From the NCBI GenBank assembly GCA_029541985.1, contig CP095414.1, positions 744,001 through 808,000 of the forward strand: DNA of 64,000 nt, given 5' to 3'. The position numbers and the translations under genes are program-made. Source of the DNA: Bacteroidales bacterium F22 (GTDB taxonomy: Bacteria > Bacteroidota > Bacteroidia > Bacteroidales > Bacteroidaceae). Each line of letters begins with the position of its first letter. Positions within the stretch are counted from its first letter, which is position 1. This document shows, piece after piece, positions 34,635 through 45,400 of this stretch. Under the pieces are notes generated by a model. That model had not been told where the DNA came from and searched no databases. It saw nothing but the letters and a program-made list of their open reading frames with translations.

Positions 34635-37034
34635 CTAAAGAGCTGCTAACTTCTGGTTCATAGATTGAGCCGCTTTGCGACCATCACCCATGGCAAGTAT
34701 CACTGTAGCTCCACCACGAACAATATCACCACCTGCATAGATTGTAGGGATTGATGATTCCATCGTGTCGTCGACAACAATGGTTCCTCTACGTCCCATC
34801 TCTAGTCCTTTGATTGAAGAAGGAACTATTGGATTAGGAGAGACACCTATACTGACGATAACCAAATCTACGTCTATCGTGTCTATGGCTCCTTCGATAG
34901 GAATAGGACGACGCCGTCCACTATCGTCTGGTTCTCCTAGCTTCATGCGTTGAACACGCATTTGTTTTAATCGTCCTGCTTCATCTCCGATATATTCTAT
35001 CGGATTGTTTAGATTAAGAAATTCGATTCCTTCTTCTTTGGCATGCTTCACCTCTTCAATACGGGCAGGCATCTCTTCTTCTGAACGGCGATAAACAATC
35101 ATCGCATGCTCGGCACCAAGACGACGAGCGGTTCTAACTGAGTCCATCGCTGTATTTCCCCCACCAATGACTGCTACATTCTTACCAAAAGGTACGGACG
35201 TATCTGAGGCTTCACTAGAAGCATCCATCAGATTGACACGGGTCAAATATTCATTGCTAGACATGACATTGATGAGATTCTCACCAGGAATATCCATAAA
35301 GTTAGGAAGTCCAGCACCAGATCCTACAAAAATACCTGCATAGCCTTCCTCTTTGAGTTGTTCGACAGTTATTGTCTTGCCTATGATACAATCCTTTACA
35401 AACTTAACCCCCATATTTTTCAAGTTGTCAATCTCGACATCGACCACTTTGTTGGGAAGTCTATATTCTGGAATTCCATATTTAAGAACTCCTCCAATCT
35501 CATGAAGTGCTTCGAAAGTGGTGACGTCATAACCCAACTTGGCCATGTCACCAGCAAAAGACAATCCAGCAGGACCGGAACCGATGACAGCTATCTTCTT
35601 TCCGTTAGAAGGTGCTATCTCAGGTGTGGACATTTGTCCTGATTCTCGTTCGTAATCTGCTGCAAATCGTTCTAAGTTACCAATGGCAACTGCTGAGCCA
35701 TGAGTCTTGAGATGAATACACCGACTCTCACACTGCTTCTCTTGGGGACAAACACGTCCACATACTGCAGGCAGGGCAGAAGTCATCTTCAGTACGCTTG
35801 CAGCGGCAAGAAATTCTCCTCGTTCGATGTTCTTTATGAAGGCAGGTATATCAATATTAACAGGACAACCAGTCACACAAGTCGGATTAGGACAATCAAT
35901 ACATCTACTAGCCTCTACTACAGCTTGTTTGGCAGATAATCCCAGATTGACTTCTTCTCTAAGTGAATGACTACGGTATTCTCCATCCAATTCAGGCATA
36001 GGGATGCGTGAAGTTGCCATACGATCTTTTGCCTTTTTTGATTTACGTAAAGCCGCTCTCCAATCTGTTCCTCGATTGGTCAAATCTGCAGCAGCAAATT
36101 GCTCTGCTCTATGCGGATGAAAATCATCGTTCAATAGTGCTGAAACTTCCTCCGTGACTGGTGAAGTAGAGTTAGCTGTATCTTCCTGCTGATTGGATAA
36201 ATCGATCTGCTGATGAACAGCGGTATATCTATCATAATCTCGTTTTTCACTATCTTTAAAAGCCCCCATTCGCTTGAGCATGCCATCAAAATCAACTTGA
36301 TGTGCATCAAACTCAGGTCCATCAACACATACAAATTTGGTCTTTCCTCCGACAGTTACCCGGCAAGCCCCACACATTCCTGTACCATCTACCATGATAG
36401 TATTTAACGATACTTCAGTAGGAATATCATATTGCTTAGTCAAGAGAGAACAAAATTTCATCATAATGGCAGGACCGATAGCAAATGCACGATTTACCTT
36501 TTCACGCTTAAAGACTGTTTCCATCCCTTGAGTGACTAGTCCCTTGTTACCAGAACTTCCATCATCTGTCATGATAATCACTTCATCACTAAATGCAGAG
36601 ATTTCATCTACGAGCAAAACGAGCTCTTTGGTTCGACCAGCAAGCACAGAGATAACTCGGTTACCTGCTTTCTTTAGAGCCTGAACAATCGGCAACATAG
36701 GAGCAATGCCGACTCCACCTCCTGCACAAACGACAGTTCCAAAATTTTCAATATGAGTCGCTTTGCCCAAGGGACCAACTAAGTCTGTAATTTCATCTCC
36801 TACTTCCAGTTCGCACAAGCGTGCAGAAGAAAGTCCAACGCGCTGAACGACCAATGTGATGGTTCCTTTCGCTTCATCAGCTTCTGCAATAGTGTAAGGT
36901 ACTCGTTCACCTTTCTCCCCCACTCTCACTATAACAAAATGACCTGCTTTTCTAGACTTTGCAATAAGAGGCGCCTCAACTTGAAACTTGAAAACTTTCT
37001 CTGAGAGTTGTGTCTTACCAACAATTTTATACAT
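34635..37034 (-). CDS. Fused NfnAB: ferredoxin-NADP+ transhydrogenase / GltD-like protein
   Basis: 799 aa. The first 280 residues are a PyrK/DHODB-type FAD/NAD domain: HFVIVRVGEKGERVPYTIAEAD, VCAGGGVGIAPMLP and the [2Fe-2S] site DGTGMCGACRVTVGGKTKFVC VDGPEFD (read in two parts). From about 330 the rest is a GltD-type protein: two [4Fe-4S] cysteine sets (CIDCPNPTCVTGCPVNIDIP and CGRVCPQEKQCESRC), an FAD GSGPAGLSFAGD motif and an NADPH GGGNTAMDSVRTARRLG motif. Together these equal NfnA and NfnB, the electron-bifurcating NADH-dependent reduced ferredoxin:NADP+ oxidoreductase, here as one chain. It is often annotated as a glutamate synthase small chain, but no large chain is near. Starts 11 nt after the acyl-CoA synthetase gene. 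Bifurcation is inferred from the family. Confidence 0.88.
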   Translation of the reverse strand: MYKIVGKTQLSEKVFKFQVEAPLIAKSRKAGHFVIVRVGEKGERVPYTIAEADEAKGTITLVVQRVGLSSARLCELEVGDEITDLVGPLGKATHIENFGTVVCAGGGVGIAPMLPIVQALKKAGNRVISVLAGRTKELVLLVDEISAFSDEVIIMTDDGSSGNKGLVTQGMETVFKREKVNRAFAIGPAIMMKFCSLLTKQYDIPTEVSLNTIMVDGTGMCGACRVTVGGKTKFVCVDGPEFDAHQVDFDGMLKRMGAFKDSEKRDYDRYTAVHQQIDLSNQQEDTANSTSPVTEEVSALLNDDFHPHRAEQFAAADLTNRGTDWRAALRKSKKAKDRMATSRIPMPELDGEYRSHSLREEVNLGLSAKQAVVEASRCIDCPNPTCVTGCPVNIDIPAFIKNIERGEFLAAASVLKMTSALPAVCGRVCPQEKQCESRCIHLKTHGSAVAIGNLERFAADYERESGQMSTPEIAPSNGKKIAVIGSGPAGLSFAGDMAKLGYDVTTFEALHEIGGVLKYGIPEYRLPNKVVDVEIDNLKNMGVKFVKDCIIGKTITVEQLKEEGYAGIFVGSGAGLPNFMDIPGENLINVMSSNEYLTRVNLMDASSEASDTSVPFGKNVAVIGGGNTAMDSVRTARRLGAEHAMIVYRRSEEEMPARIEEVKHAKEEGIEFLNLNNPIEYIGDEAGRLKQMRVQRMKLGEPDDSGRRRPIPIEGAIDTIDVDLVIVSIGVSPNPIVPSSIKGLEMGRRGTIVVDDTMESSIPTIYAGGDIVRGGATVILAMGDGRKAAQSMNQKLAAL

Positions 37035-37045
37035 CTTTATTTTCT

Positions 37046-38704
37046 TTACTTGTTTGATCTGATACTTACCCGTTTGATTTTCCCACTGATTGTCTTAGGC
37101 AATTCGTCAACGAAATCAACGACACGTGGGTACTTATAAGGTGCAGTGACTTTCTTGACATGATCTTGAATCTCTTTAATCAAACCTTCTTTGTCTTCCT
37201 GACTCCTTTTCTTATATTCTTTTGATAGTACGATAGTTGCTTTGATGACTTGTCCACGTATGTCATCAGGAACTCCTGTAATGGCACATTCGACGACAGC
37301 TTGGTGAGTCATCAATGCACTTTCGACCTCAAAAGGGCCGATACGGTAGCCAGAACTCTTGATGACATCATCTGCACGACCAACAAACCATAAATAACCG
37401 TCTTCGTCTCTCCATGCTACGTCTCCGGTATAATAGACACCGTCATGCCATGCTTCTTTAGTTCGCTCTTCATCTCTATAATATTCTTTGAAAAGTCCAA
37501 CTGGTTTCCCATGGTCAGTATGAATCACTATCTGTCCTTGTTCGCCATCTTCCACAGACCTTCCTTCTCCATTAACTAAGTCAACATCGTACTGAGGGTT
37601 TGGCATTCCCATAGAACCAGGTTTGGGTTCCATCCAAGGAAATGTAGCAACGGTAAGTGTGGTTTCTGTCTGTCCAAAACCTTCCATCAATTTAATCCCA
37701 GTCAACTTATAGAATTGGTTAAACACTTCAGGATTGAGTGCTTCTCCTGCAATAGTACAATATTGTAATGAAGACAAATCATATTTAGTCAAATCTTCTC
37801 TAATCAAGAATCTAAAAATCGTTGGAGGTGCACATAATGAAGTGATCCGATGTTTCTGAATCATTTCAAGCATATCTGCTGGAGTAAACTTCTCATGATC
37901 ATAAACAAAGATATTCGCACCAGAGAACCACTGTCCGTAGAGTTTGCCCCATACAGCTTTTCCCCAGCCTGTATCAGCTATCGTAAGGTGCAAACTATTC
38001 TCATCCAAATGATGCCAATATTTTCCGGTAGCGATATGCCCTAGTGGATAAATAAAGTCATGAGCAACCATTTTAGGTTCGCCCGTAGTACCAGAAGTGA
38101 AATACATCAGAGAAATATCACTATTTGTATTGCAATGTTCGGGACGAACAAATTCAGGTGCGTTCAAAATACCTTCATGAAAATCGAGGAATTTATCAGA
38201 ATCAACATGCTCAGTTGCAACCAATGCCTTCACACTCTTACATTCATCTATCGCTTCAGAAATATGTCCTATCACATATTTATCATCTGCGCATACAATC
38301 ATCTTGATATCTGCAGCATGACATCTGTATATAATATCCTTTTTAGTCAAAAGGTGAGTCGCAGGAATAACGATTGCCCCAAGTTTGTGCAAAGCTAAGA
38401 TGGAAAACCAAAACTCTACTCTTCGTTTGAGGATAAGCATAACCATATCACCATGACCAATGCCTAGTGATTGAAAGTAACTAGCTGTCTTATCAGAATA
38501 TTCTTTAAGTTCTTTGAAAGTATACTGCCGCTCTTCTCCTTGATCATTGGTCCACAGCAAAGCTTTCTTATCAGGATTAGACTTAGCCCACTCGTCTACA
38601 ACATCATAAGCAAAATTAAAATTCTCGGGTATATTAATATGAAAATTAGCTTTGAAATCTTCAAACGAATCAAAACTAGTTTGAGATAAATATCTTTCTA
38701 ACAT
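37046..38704 (-). CDS. AMP-forming acyl-CoA synthetase
   Basis: 552 aa ANL-superfamily enzyme that activates a carboxylate to its CoA thioester. Motifs: P-loop-like [16 protein letters not shown] near 200, GFGQTETT near 340, [34 protein letters not shown] near 425-460 and the catalytic Lys in [10 protein letters not shown] near 540. It resembles medium-chain or acetyl-type synthetases (MACS); the substrate cannot be read. It sits between an XRE-cupin regulator and NfnAB in one minus-strand operon. Confidence 0.92.
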   Translation of the reverse strand: MLERYLSQTSFDSFEDFKANFHINIPENFNFAYDVVDEWAKSNPDKKALLWTNDQGEERQYTFKELKEYSDKTASYFQSLGIGHGDMVMLILKRRVEFWFSILALHKLGAIVIPATHLLTKKDIIYRCHAADIKMIVCADDKYVIGHISEAIDECKSVKALVATEHVDSDKFLDFHEGILNAPEFVRPEHCNTNSDISLMYFTSGTTGEPKMVAHDFIYPLGHIATGKYWHHLDENSLHLTIADTGWGKAVWGKLYGQWFSGANIFVYDHEKFTPADMLEMIQKHRITSLCAPPTIFRFLIREDLTKYDLSSLQYCTIAGEALNPEVFNQFYKLTGIKLMEGFGQTETTLTVATFPWMEPKPGSMGMPNPQYDVDLVNGEGRSVEDGEQGQIVIHTDHGKPVGLFKEYYRDEERTKEAWHDGVYYTGDVAWRDEDGYLWFVGRADDVIKSSGYRIGPFEVESALMTHQAVVECAITGVPDDIRGQVIKATIVLSKEYKKRSQEDKEGLIKEIQDHVKKVTAPYKYPRVVDFVDELPKTISGKIKRVSIRSNK

Positions 38705-38739
38705 TATATTGTTTTCGTAAATTTATAAATAGGTAATCA

Positions 38740-39297
38740 CTAAATAACAACGCATAAGAAACGACAAGGCTTACCTTCTAAAGAGCGCATCCCATGGGGC
38801 TTTCTGCAATCATAGTAAATGCTATCCCCTGGATGTAAGACAAGTACTTTATTGCCTATTTGAAATTCTAAGTTGCCCTCAAGAATCAGATTAAATTCTT
38901 GTCCTTTATGCTTATTTAGAGGAATTTCGTCTGATTTGCAAGAAGCGTTGTCCACTGTTACAATAAAGGGATCAACATTTCGATTTATGAAACCGGTAGA
39001 AAGTGCTTCGTAACTATAAGCTTTGTTTCGCTCTATAGAATCACCACATCCTTTACGAGTCAAATAATAAGATGCCATGTGAGGCTCATTACCAAACATC
39101 AGTACTTCTAGAGGAATATCATAATGACGACTAATATTTTGAAGCATACCTACGGAGATATCGCCTTCTCCTCTCTCTGCTTTTTGTAATTTTACTAGGT
39201 CAATTTGACTAACTTTCGCCATCTCTTCCTGAGTGACTGATAAGACTTCACGCAGACCGACTAATCGCGCTGCGATTTGTTTAATTTCATCCGACAT
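38740..39297 (-). CDS. XRE-type regulator with C-terminal cupin
   Basis: 185 aa. HTH_3 domain at about 8-65 (LVGLREVLSVTQEEMAKVSQIDLVKLQKAERG) and a cupin_2 domain at about 110-183 (KHKGQEFNLILEGNLEFQIGN and HPGDSIYYDCRKPHGM). This architecture regulates adjacent metabolic genes by sensing a small ligand in the cupin. It is the first gene of the operon with the acyl-CoA synthetase (35 nt apart), so it likely controls that gene and NfnAB. Confidence 0.9.
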   Translation of the reverse strand: MSDEIKQIAARLVGLREVLSVTQEEMAKVSQIDLVKLQKAERGEGDISVGMLQNISRHYDIPLEVLMFGNEPHMASYYLTRKGCGDSIERNKAYSYEALSTGFINRNVDPFIVTVDNASCKSDEIPLNKHKGQEFNLILEGNLEFQIGNKVLVLHPGDSIYYDCRKPHGMRSLEGKPCRFLCVVI

Positions 39298-39732
39298 ATT
39301 CTTTCTTTTTTGGTGACTGGTTTATTAAAGGAAAAGTTCAAGTAGAGATGTTTCTATATATAAATGTGTACGTCCCCTTGTTATAAATAACCATCAATTT
39401 ATGATGATATATAACAGAAAACACTAGTATACAAACTAAATAATATAAAAACAGACTACAATTTACCAGATTATAAATCGCAAAAATACAAACAAATTAA
39501 GAAACTGACAATTATTTCATCATATATCGAATTAAATTTATATTTACTATCAATTTTAATCTTAAAAGAGAGTATACCTACTCATTTGCAATGAATAAAT
39601 CGCATTAAATTACAATTAGATGTTTTTTCGTTTTTTTCTAGTATAATGTTGAAAAAAATATTATCTTGCAAAAAGGATAAAAAAAGGAAGAAAAGAACGG
39701 TTTAGTGCAATATTATATAAAACATAAAAGTT
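39298..39732. other. 435-nt A+T-rich divergent spacer
   Basis: No gene is visible. On the minus strand TATTTTTG (39481-39488) fits the -7 consensus for the XRE operon, but without a proper -33 box and with a leader of about 180 nt. On the plus strand no consensus promoter for the DUF4332 gene stands out; TATCTTGC at 39662-39669 is the nearest. Confidence 0.5.
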
Positions 39733-40140
39733 ATGAAAACATCTATTATTGAAATTGAAGGGATTGGTCCTACTAGCAGACAGAAATTAGATAAGGCTCA
39801 TATCAGTACTGTCGAGGAGTTATTGAAACGAGGGGCTTCTAGAACAGGACGAAAACAAATATCAGAAAATTCAGGTATCGATGTAGAGACTATACTTGAT
39901 TGGGTTAATATTGCAGATTTACTTCGTCTTGATGGAATCGATTCTCAATTAGCATATCTACTGAAATTAGCGGGAGTAGATACCATAAAAGAATTACGCA
40001 CAAGAAATCCTATAAATCTACATGATAAATTGATAGAAACAAAAGAGAATAGCAAAACAATAAAAGTGGTTTTCTCATTGGAAATGATTGAAGATTTTAT
40101 AGAACAAGCTAAAAAACTTAAACCTACGATTTACTATTAA
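39733..40140 (+). CDS. DUF4332 helix-hairpin-helix protein
   Basis: 135 aa, no signal peptide. Two helix-hairpin-helix-like units: IEGIGPTSRQKLDKAHISTVEELLKRG (6-32) and LDGIDSQLAYLLKLAGVDTIKELRTRNP (about 67-94), followed by NLHDKLIE and a final helix. This is the pattern of DUF4332, a family with likely nucleic-acid or protein-binding HhH folds and no known enzymatic role. Monocistronic. I see no partner gene that would reveal its function. Confidence 0.85.
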   Translation: MKTSIIEIEGIGPTSRQKLDKAHISTVEELLKRGASRTGRKQISENSGIDVETILDWVNIADLLRLDGIDSQLAYLLKLAGVDTIKELRTRNPINLHDKLIETKENSKTIKVVFSLEMIEDFIEQAKKLKPTIYY

Positions 40141-40198
40141 TATCGATGAAGTAATTACTTAGCGAAATCAGCAAAACTGTTGATTTATACTCAATCCG

Positions 40199-41152
40199 CT
40201 ATAGTCCTTTCTGATTACGGTATTCTTGTGGAGTGCATTTGGCATGTTTGCGAAAATATCTAGAAAAAAGAGATGGAGTGGCAAAATTTAGATGGTAGGC
40301 GATTTCTTTAATATTAAATGACGAATTAAGAAGCATCTGTTTAGCTTCTAACATCACATAATCAACAATCCACTCAGTGGCTCCTCGACCAGAAACTTCA
40401 CGTATCAATCGTGAAAGATATTTCGGCGTAAACATTAGTTTTTCAGCATAAAACTGAACCGTACGTTCGCGACTATGATGCTTCTCGAGAAGGTTCATAA
40501 ACTTCTCAAAAAGACGTAGTTGTTGGGAGTTTCCTTCAATTGAATTGAGAGATGAAGGAATGAAGTTGACACGTCCCGCACTGTCAAACATAGTGTACAT
40601 AAATGTCAAAAGTAATCCTTTGATGACTTCTTGCTTGTGCTTGCCTTCATAGCTCTTAGATACGGATATGATATCGTGCATATAATGCTTATAGATTTCC
40701 AAGTCTTCAGGCAACGGCCTAAATACGGGATGTGATTTTAAATAAGCATACATCGGAATCTTAGACCAAAGTGCTTCAGAGATATGATGCAGAAAATCAT
40801 ACCCTATCAAAAGACCTAAACCATGCGCCGACTCCCCACGACGATCTATCTGAACGATATTGTCGGGTAAGTTGACGACTACATCTCCTGGGTTTACGGT
40901 TATTTCTTGCAAATTAATACGGACATTAACCGTTCCTTCTAATAAAATCAAAATCGCCAATCCATCAACTCGACAAGGAGAAGATAGAAAGTCAAAAGGA
41001 AAAAACGCTTCACTATATAGCAACTCGTTCTCTAGACCTGACGTTATCTTTATTGATGAAGAAAGCTTAGTGATGTCGGAAAAACTGTAACTAGGTAAAT
41101 GTTCTTTATCTTCTGCAATATAAAACGATTCTTCTTTATTCTTTTTCATCAT
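40199..41152 (-). CDS. AraC-family regulator of the RND efflux operon
   Basis: 317 aa. A cupin-like N-terminal domain (about 60-140, GTVNVRINLQEITVNPGDVVV) and C-terminal HTH pair (about 215-310, RTVQFYAEKLMFTPKYLSRLIREVSG and FNIKEIAYHLNFATPSLFSRYFRKHAKCTPQEYR). It is divergent from the RND adaptor gene across a 199-nt spacer, the common arrangement for a local regulator of an efflux pump. The inducing compound is not evident. Confidence 0.9.
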   Translation of the reverse strand: MMKKNKEESFYIAEDKEHLPSYSFSDITKLSSSIKITSGLENELLYSEAFFPFDFLSSPCRVDGLAILILLEGTVNVRINLQEITVNPGDVVVNLPDNIVQIDRRGESAHGLGLLIGYDFLHHISEALWSKIPMYAYLKSHPVFRPLPEDLEIYKHYMHDIISVSKSYEGKHKQEVIKGLLLTFMYTMFDSAGRVNFIPSSLNSIEGNSQQLRLFEKFMNLLEKHHSRERTVQFYAEKLMFTPKYLSRLIREVSGRGATEWIVDYVMLEAKQMLLNSSFNIKEIAYHLNFATPSLFSRYFRKHAKCTPQEYRNQKGL

Positions 41153-41214
41153 GATGTCTAAGACAATCTTTTATGTTAATAATAGACCAATGTAATACAA
41201 ATTCGCTTAAAATA

Positions 41215-41222
41215 CAAACATA
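41215..41222 (-). promoter_or_regulatory. -7 element for the AraC regulator at 40199
   Basis: Minus-strand TATGTTTG fits TAnnTTTG, 63 nt before the ATG. On the plus strand GAACTTTG (41292-41299) is one base from the consensus and may serve the efflux operon. Confidence 0.45.
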
Positions 41223-41351
41223 TAGACGTTTAATTCGACTTATTGAACAGTAAAAAGAACTTATTGTTTTCATTATGTAGAAAAAAACTTAGAACTTTGT
41301 AGTCTATAAAATCGACTAATAATAACAGGTATATTTAAAGTAAAAAAGAAA

Positions 41352-42410
41352 ATGAATACACTTAAAAGATTCTTTCTACCTATGTGTGGTATATTTATCA
41401 TAGGAAATTGCCTCTGTAGTTGCAACATGTCTAAAGACAACAAAAAAGAGACTATTTATAAAGTTACTGCTATACATCCTTTAGACAATACGTCTGCTGA
41501 ATCAAAGAGCTATATCGGTATATTAGAAGGAAATAAGACCAGCTCACTGAGTTTTCAAGTCGCGGGTCAATTAGCATCTATGAGTGTCCAAGAAGGACAA
41601 CGAGTATCTAAAGGTGCATTACTTGCGACATTAGATGCCACCAACCTACGTAGCCAACTCAATGCTGCTCAAGCAACTCTTGAACAAGCAGAAGATGCAT
41701 ATAATCGTCTAAAGACACTTTATGACAATGGTTCGCTTCCTGAAATTAAATTTATTGAAGTCAAGACAAAGGTAAAGCAAGCTAAAGCTGCTTATACGAT
41801 TGCCAAAAGAAATCTCAAAGAGAGTACATTATTTGCTCCATTCTCTGGATTAATAGGAAAACGAAATGTTCAAATAGGGGAAAATGTATTTCCAGGTAAG
41901 GAAATTTTCACACTGATTGATACGCAAAAAATAAGAATGAGATTTGATGTTCCAGAACAAGAAATCAATCTGATTCATATTGGAGACGAAGCACAAGTAA
42001 TAGTAGGAGCACTTGCCAATCAGACACTCAAAGCAAAAGTTACAGAGCGCAGACTTGATGCGAACTCGATAACACATAATTATAGTGCTTATGCTACGCT
42101 CACCCAGAGTGCGCAAGACTTGATACCAGGCATGGCAAGTGAAATCAAAATATCAGTTAAAGATACTTCATCCCTAAACGAAGCTGGCCAGAATATTATT
42201 CTTCCAATATCTGCTGTTCAGGTCACCATGTCGGGAGATCATTATGTATGGCTAGTGAAAAATCAATTAGCTGTAAGACAAAAAGTAGAGGTAGGCGAAT
42301 TAGTTTCCACGGGATTGGTGATAAAAAGTGGATTATCCAAACAAGATTTAGTAATCACTGAAGGATACCACAAAGTGAGTGTAGGAAACAAAGTTCAAGT
42401 TAATCAATAA
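41352..42410 (+). CDS. RND efflux periplasmic adaptor (MFP) lipoprotein
   Basis: 352 aa. Lipobox LCSC with Cys24. Barrel-sandwich hybrid with GQLASMSVQEGQRVSKGALLATLDA near 73, alpha-hairpin with coiled-coil heptads (about 98-155, QLNAAQATLEQAEDAYNRLKTLYDNG), second lipoyl half LFAPFSGLIGKRNVQIGENVFPG near 160 and beta-barrel beyond. It links the inner-membrane pump to the outer-membrane channel, both encoded by the next gene, 12 nt downstream. Confidence 0.94.
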   Translation: MNTLKRFFLPMCGIFIIGNCLCSCNMSKDNKKETIYKVTAIHPLDNTSAESKSYIGILEGNKTSSLSFQVAGQLASMSVQEGQRVSKGALLATLDATNLRSQLNAAQATLEQAEDAYNRLKTLYDNGSLPEIKFIEVKTKVKQAKAAYTIAKRNLKESTLFAPFSGLIGKRNVQIGENVFPGKEIFTLIDTQKIRMRFDVPEQEINLIHIGDEAQVIVGALANQTLKAKVTERRLDANSITHNYSAYATLTQSAQDLIPGMASEIKISVKDTSSLNEAGQNIILPISAVQVTMSGDHYVWLVKNQLAVRQKVEVGELVSTGLVIKSGLSKQDLVITEGYHKVSVGNKVQVNQ

Positions 42411-42422
42411 AAAGACGGTTTT

Positions 42423-45400
42423 ATGTATAAGAAAAATAAATCATTAGGCATCGTCGAATTTTGTATGCACTACTACAAACTAGTCTTATTGATTACTGTA
42501 GCCATGGTAGGTATTGGTATTTACGCTATACTCAATATGCCTAAACAAGAATTTCCGCCCATAACAATCCGACAGGGAATGATAGTAGGGGTATATCCAG
42601 GAGCAACTTCTGCACAAGTGGAGGAACAAATAGCTAAGCCTCTAGAGAAATTCTTATTTACCTACAAAGAGATAAACAAAGACAAGACTTATACAATGAG
42701 TCAAGATGGTATTTGCTATGCCATGGTTGAACTCAATGATAATATAAATGATAGAGACCCTGTATGGTCTAAGATTAAGCTAGGGATAAACAATGAGTTG
42801 AAGCCTACCTTAAGTCCTGGTGTTCTCGCTGTAATTGTCAACGATAACTTCGGGGATACCTCTGCATTGCTTATTTCTTTACAAAGCAAAGAAAAGACTT
42901 ATCGAGAGTTGGAGAATTATCTTGATCTCCTTGAAGGGAAATTACGCCGAATAAAATCGGTTTCTAATTTGCGCCGTTATGGATTGCAGAAAGAACGAAT
43001 CGGCATATATATAAACAGACAAAAGCTTAATAGTTTCAAGATTAGCTATCTCCAAGTGATGACTGCTCTGCAGATGAAAGGACTAACTACTGTCAGTGGT
43101 TCGGTAGACGGAGAATCAGAAAATCTACCTATCCATGTGACGAGTAGTATGGATACAGAACAAAATATAGCCAATCAAATCATTCTTTCGCTACCTGGAC
43201 AACAAACGGTAAGATTGAAAGATATAGCGACGATTAAACGCGAATATCCAACTCCAGATAGTTATATCCAGAATAATGATACTCCTTGCATCCTCCTCTC
43301 GCTTGAAATGACTGAAGGAAACAATATCGTAGAATATGGTAATCAAGTAGATGAGGTATTGAAGGAGTTTAAGACTACATTGCCTACAAGTGTGCAAATG
43401 GAACGAATCGCAGATAGTCCTAAGGTTGTACGCAATTCGGTCACTAGTTTCATCAGAGATTTATTTACTTCAATTGCTGTAGTAATCTTCGTCATGATGC
43501 TCCTTTTCCCGTTTCGTAGTGCACTGGTATCTGCCACTTCTATCCCTATCAGTATATTTATTACGTTAGCAATCATGTACTTCAGCCATATCCCATTGAA
43601 TACAGTGACTTTGGCTGCATTGATTGTCGTACTCGGTATGATAGTCGATAACTCAATCATCGTGATTGATGCTTATGTAGCTAATCTTGACAAAGGGATG
43701 AGTAGATGGCATGCTGCAGTATATAGTGCTAGAGAATATGCGTGGAGTATCTTCTTAGCCACAGTTTGTATTTGTAGTATTTTCTATCCTCTACGACTTA
43801 CTTTTACTGGACTTTTCCGTGATTTCATCGAGGATTTCCCTAACACGATGACTATTTCTTTGATGACTTCTTTTGTCGTAGCGATGCTTTTGATTCCATT
43901 CTTGGAATTTATACTCATCAAGAAGGGATTAGTAGCAAGAGCAAAGGAACGTGAAGCTAAAGGAAAGAAAAAAAGGAAAAGTATCTTAAACTACGTAGAA
44001 GAAGCATATGTATGGGTATTAACTCGTTGTTTCAAGGCTCCTGTATTGTCTTTATTAGTAGGCGCATTGGTTATTGGAGGTGGAGCTTGGATGATGTATG
44101 ACTTGCCTAAGCGTATGCTCCCTTATGCTGATAGAGACCAATTTGCAGTAGAGATATTCTTGCCTAAAGGTTCTACACTTGATCAGACAAAAGAGGTCTG
44201 TGATAGTTTATCTCATATTCTTCTTAGAGATTCTAGAGTGAAGAGTGTCACTAAATTTGTAGGTACATCATCTCCACGGTTCCAAACGACTTATGCTCCG
44301 AATATCCCAGGGAAAAACTATGGACAATTTATTGTCAATACTACTAGTATAGAGGATGATCAAGATATGCTTGCTGAATATACTGATAAATATGAACAGT
44401 ATTTCCCAAATGCTTTCTGTCATTTCAAAGAATTGGAATATCAAAAAGTAGCTGTACCAATCGAGGTACGCTATTATGGAGATAATATTGATAGTATCAT
44501 GAATTGTGCAGATACACTAATAGCTCACATGCATGACATCCCTGAATTGACATGGATACATACAAACTTTGAGACTATACGTCCAACGCTTGAAGTAAAA
44601 TTAGACCCAGTTAAGACTGGCCGATTAGGTCTAACAAAGGCTTCTGCTGAATTTCAACTCATGGCTATGCAGGAAGGAATCTCTGCAGGTACATTATGGG
44701 AAGGGGATTATCCGATGGATATTCATGTAGAGCAGCAAAAACAGGGAAAGGAAACAGTCGATGACTTAACTGACAGTTATCTAACGACCAATATGCCATC
44801 TATTCGAGTTCCTCTTCGACAAGTTGCAGAGATTAAACCAGCATGGGAATATAGCCAAATCGTTCGACGTAATGGAGTACGTACTGTATCTGTGCTCGCT
44901 AATCTGAAGTTTCACTCCGATCAGAATAAGGCTTTTGCAAAGGTATTGAAGCTCCATGAAAAATACGTGGCACCGACCATGCCGCAAGGAGTAAAAATGG
45001 AAATTGGAGGAACTATCGAAGATGATAATGAGATTATTCCACCAATCGTGAAGGGTATATCTATTGCTATTCTGATTATTTTCACAATGTTGTTGATTAA
45101 TTTCAAAAAGATATCGTTGGCACTAGCATCTCTTTCCAGTATCTTACTCTGCATATTAGGTGCTGCTATTGGACTTAAGATATTTGGTCTTCATTTTGGA
45201 ATCACAAGCATATTGGGATTAATCTCTTTGATGGGATGTATAGTCCGTAATGCTATATTGATTTTTGAACATGCCGAGGATAAACGAATAAATGAGCGCA
45301 TGAGTGCTAAAGATGCTGCGTTTGATGCAGGTAAACGACGTATGCTCCCAATATTCTTAACATCAGCCACTACTGGTGTGGGAGTCATCCCGATGATTCT

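Noticed and set aside
43343-43660. 105-codon minus-strand open frame opposite the RND gene
   Set aside because: Shadow of the pump's hydrophobic codons; no family features, promoter or separate gene space.
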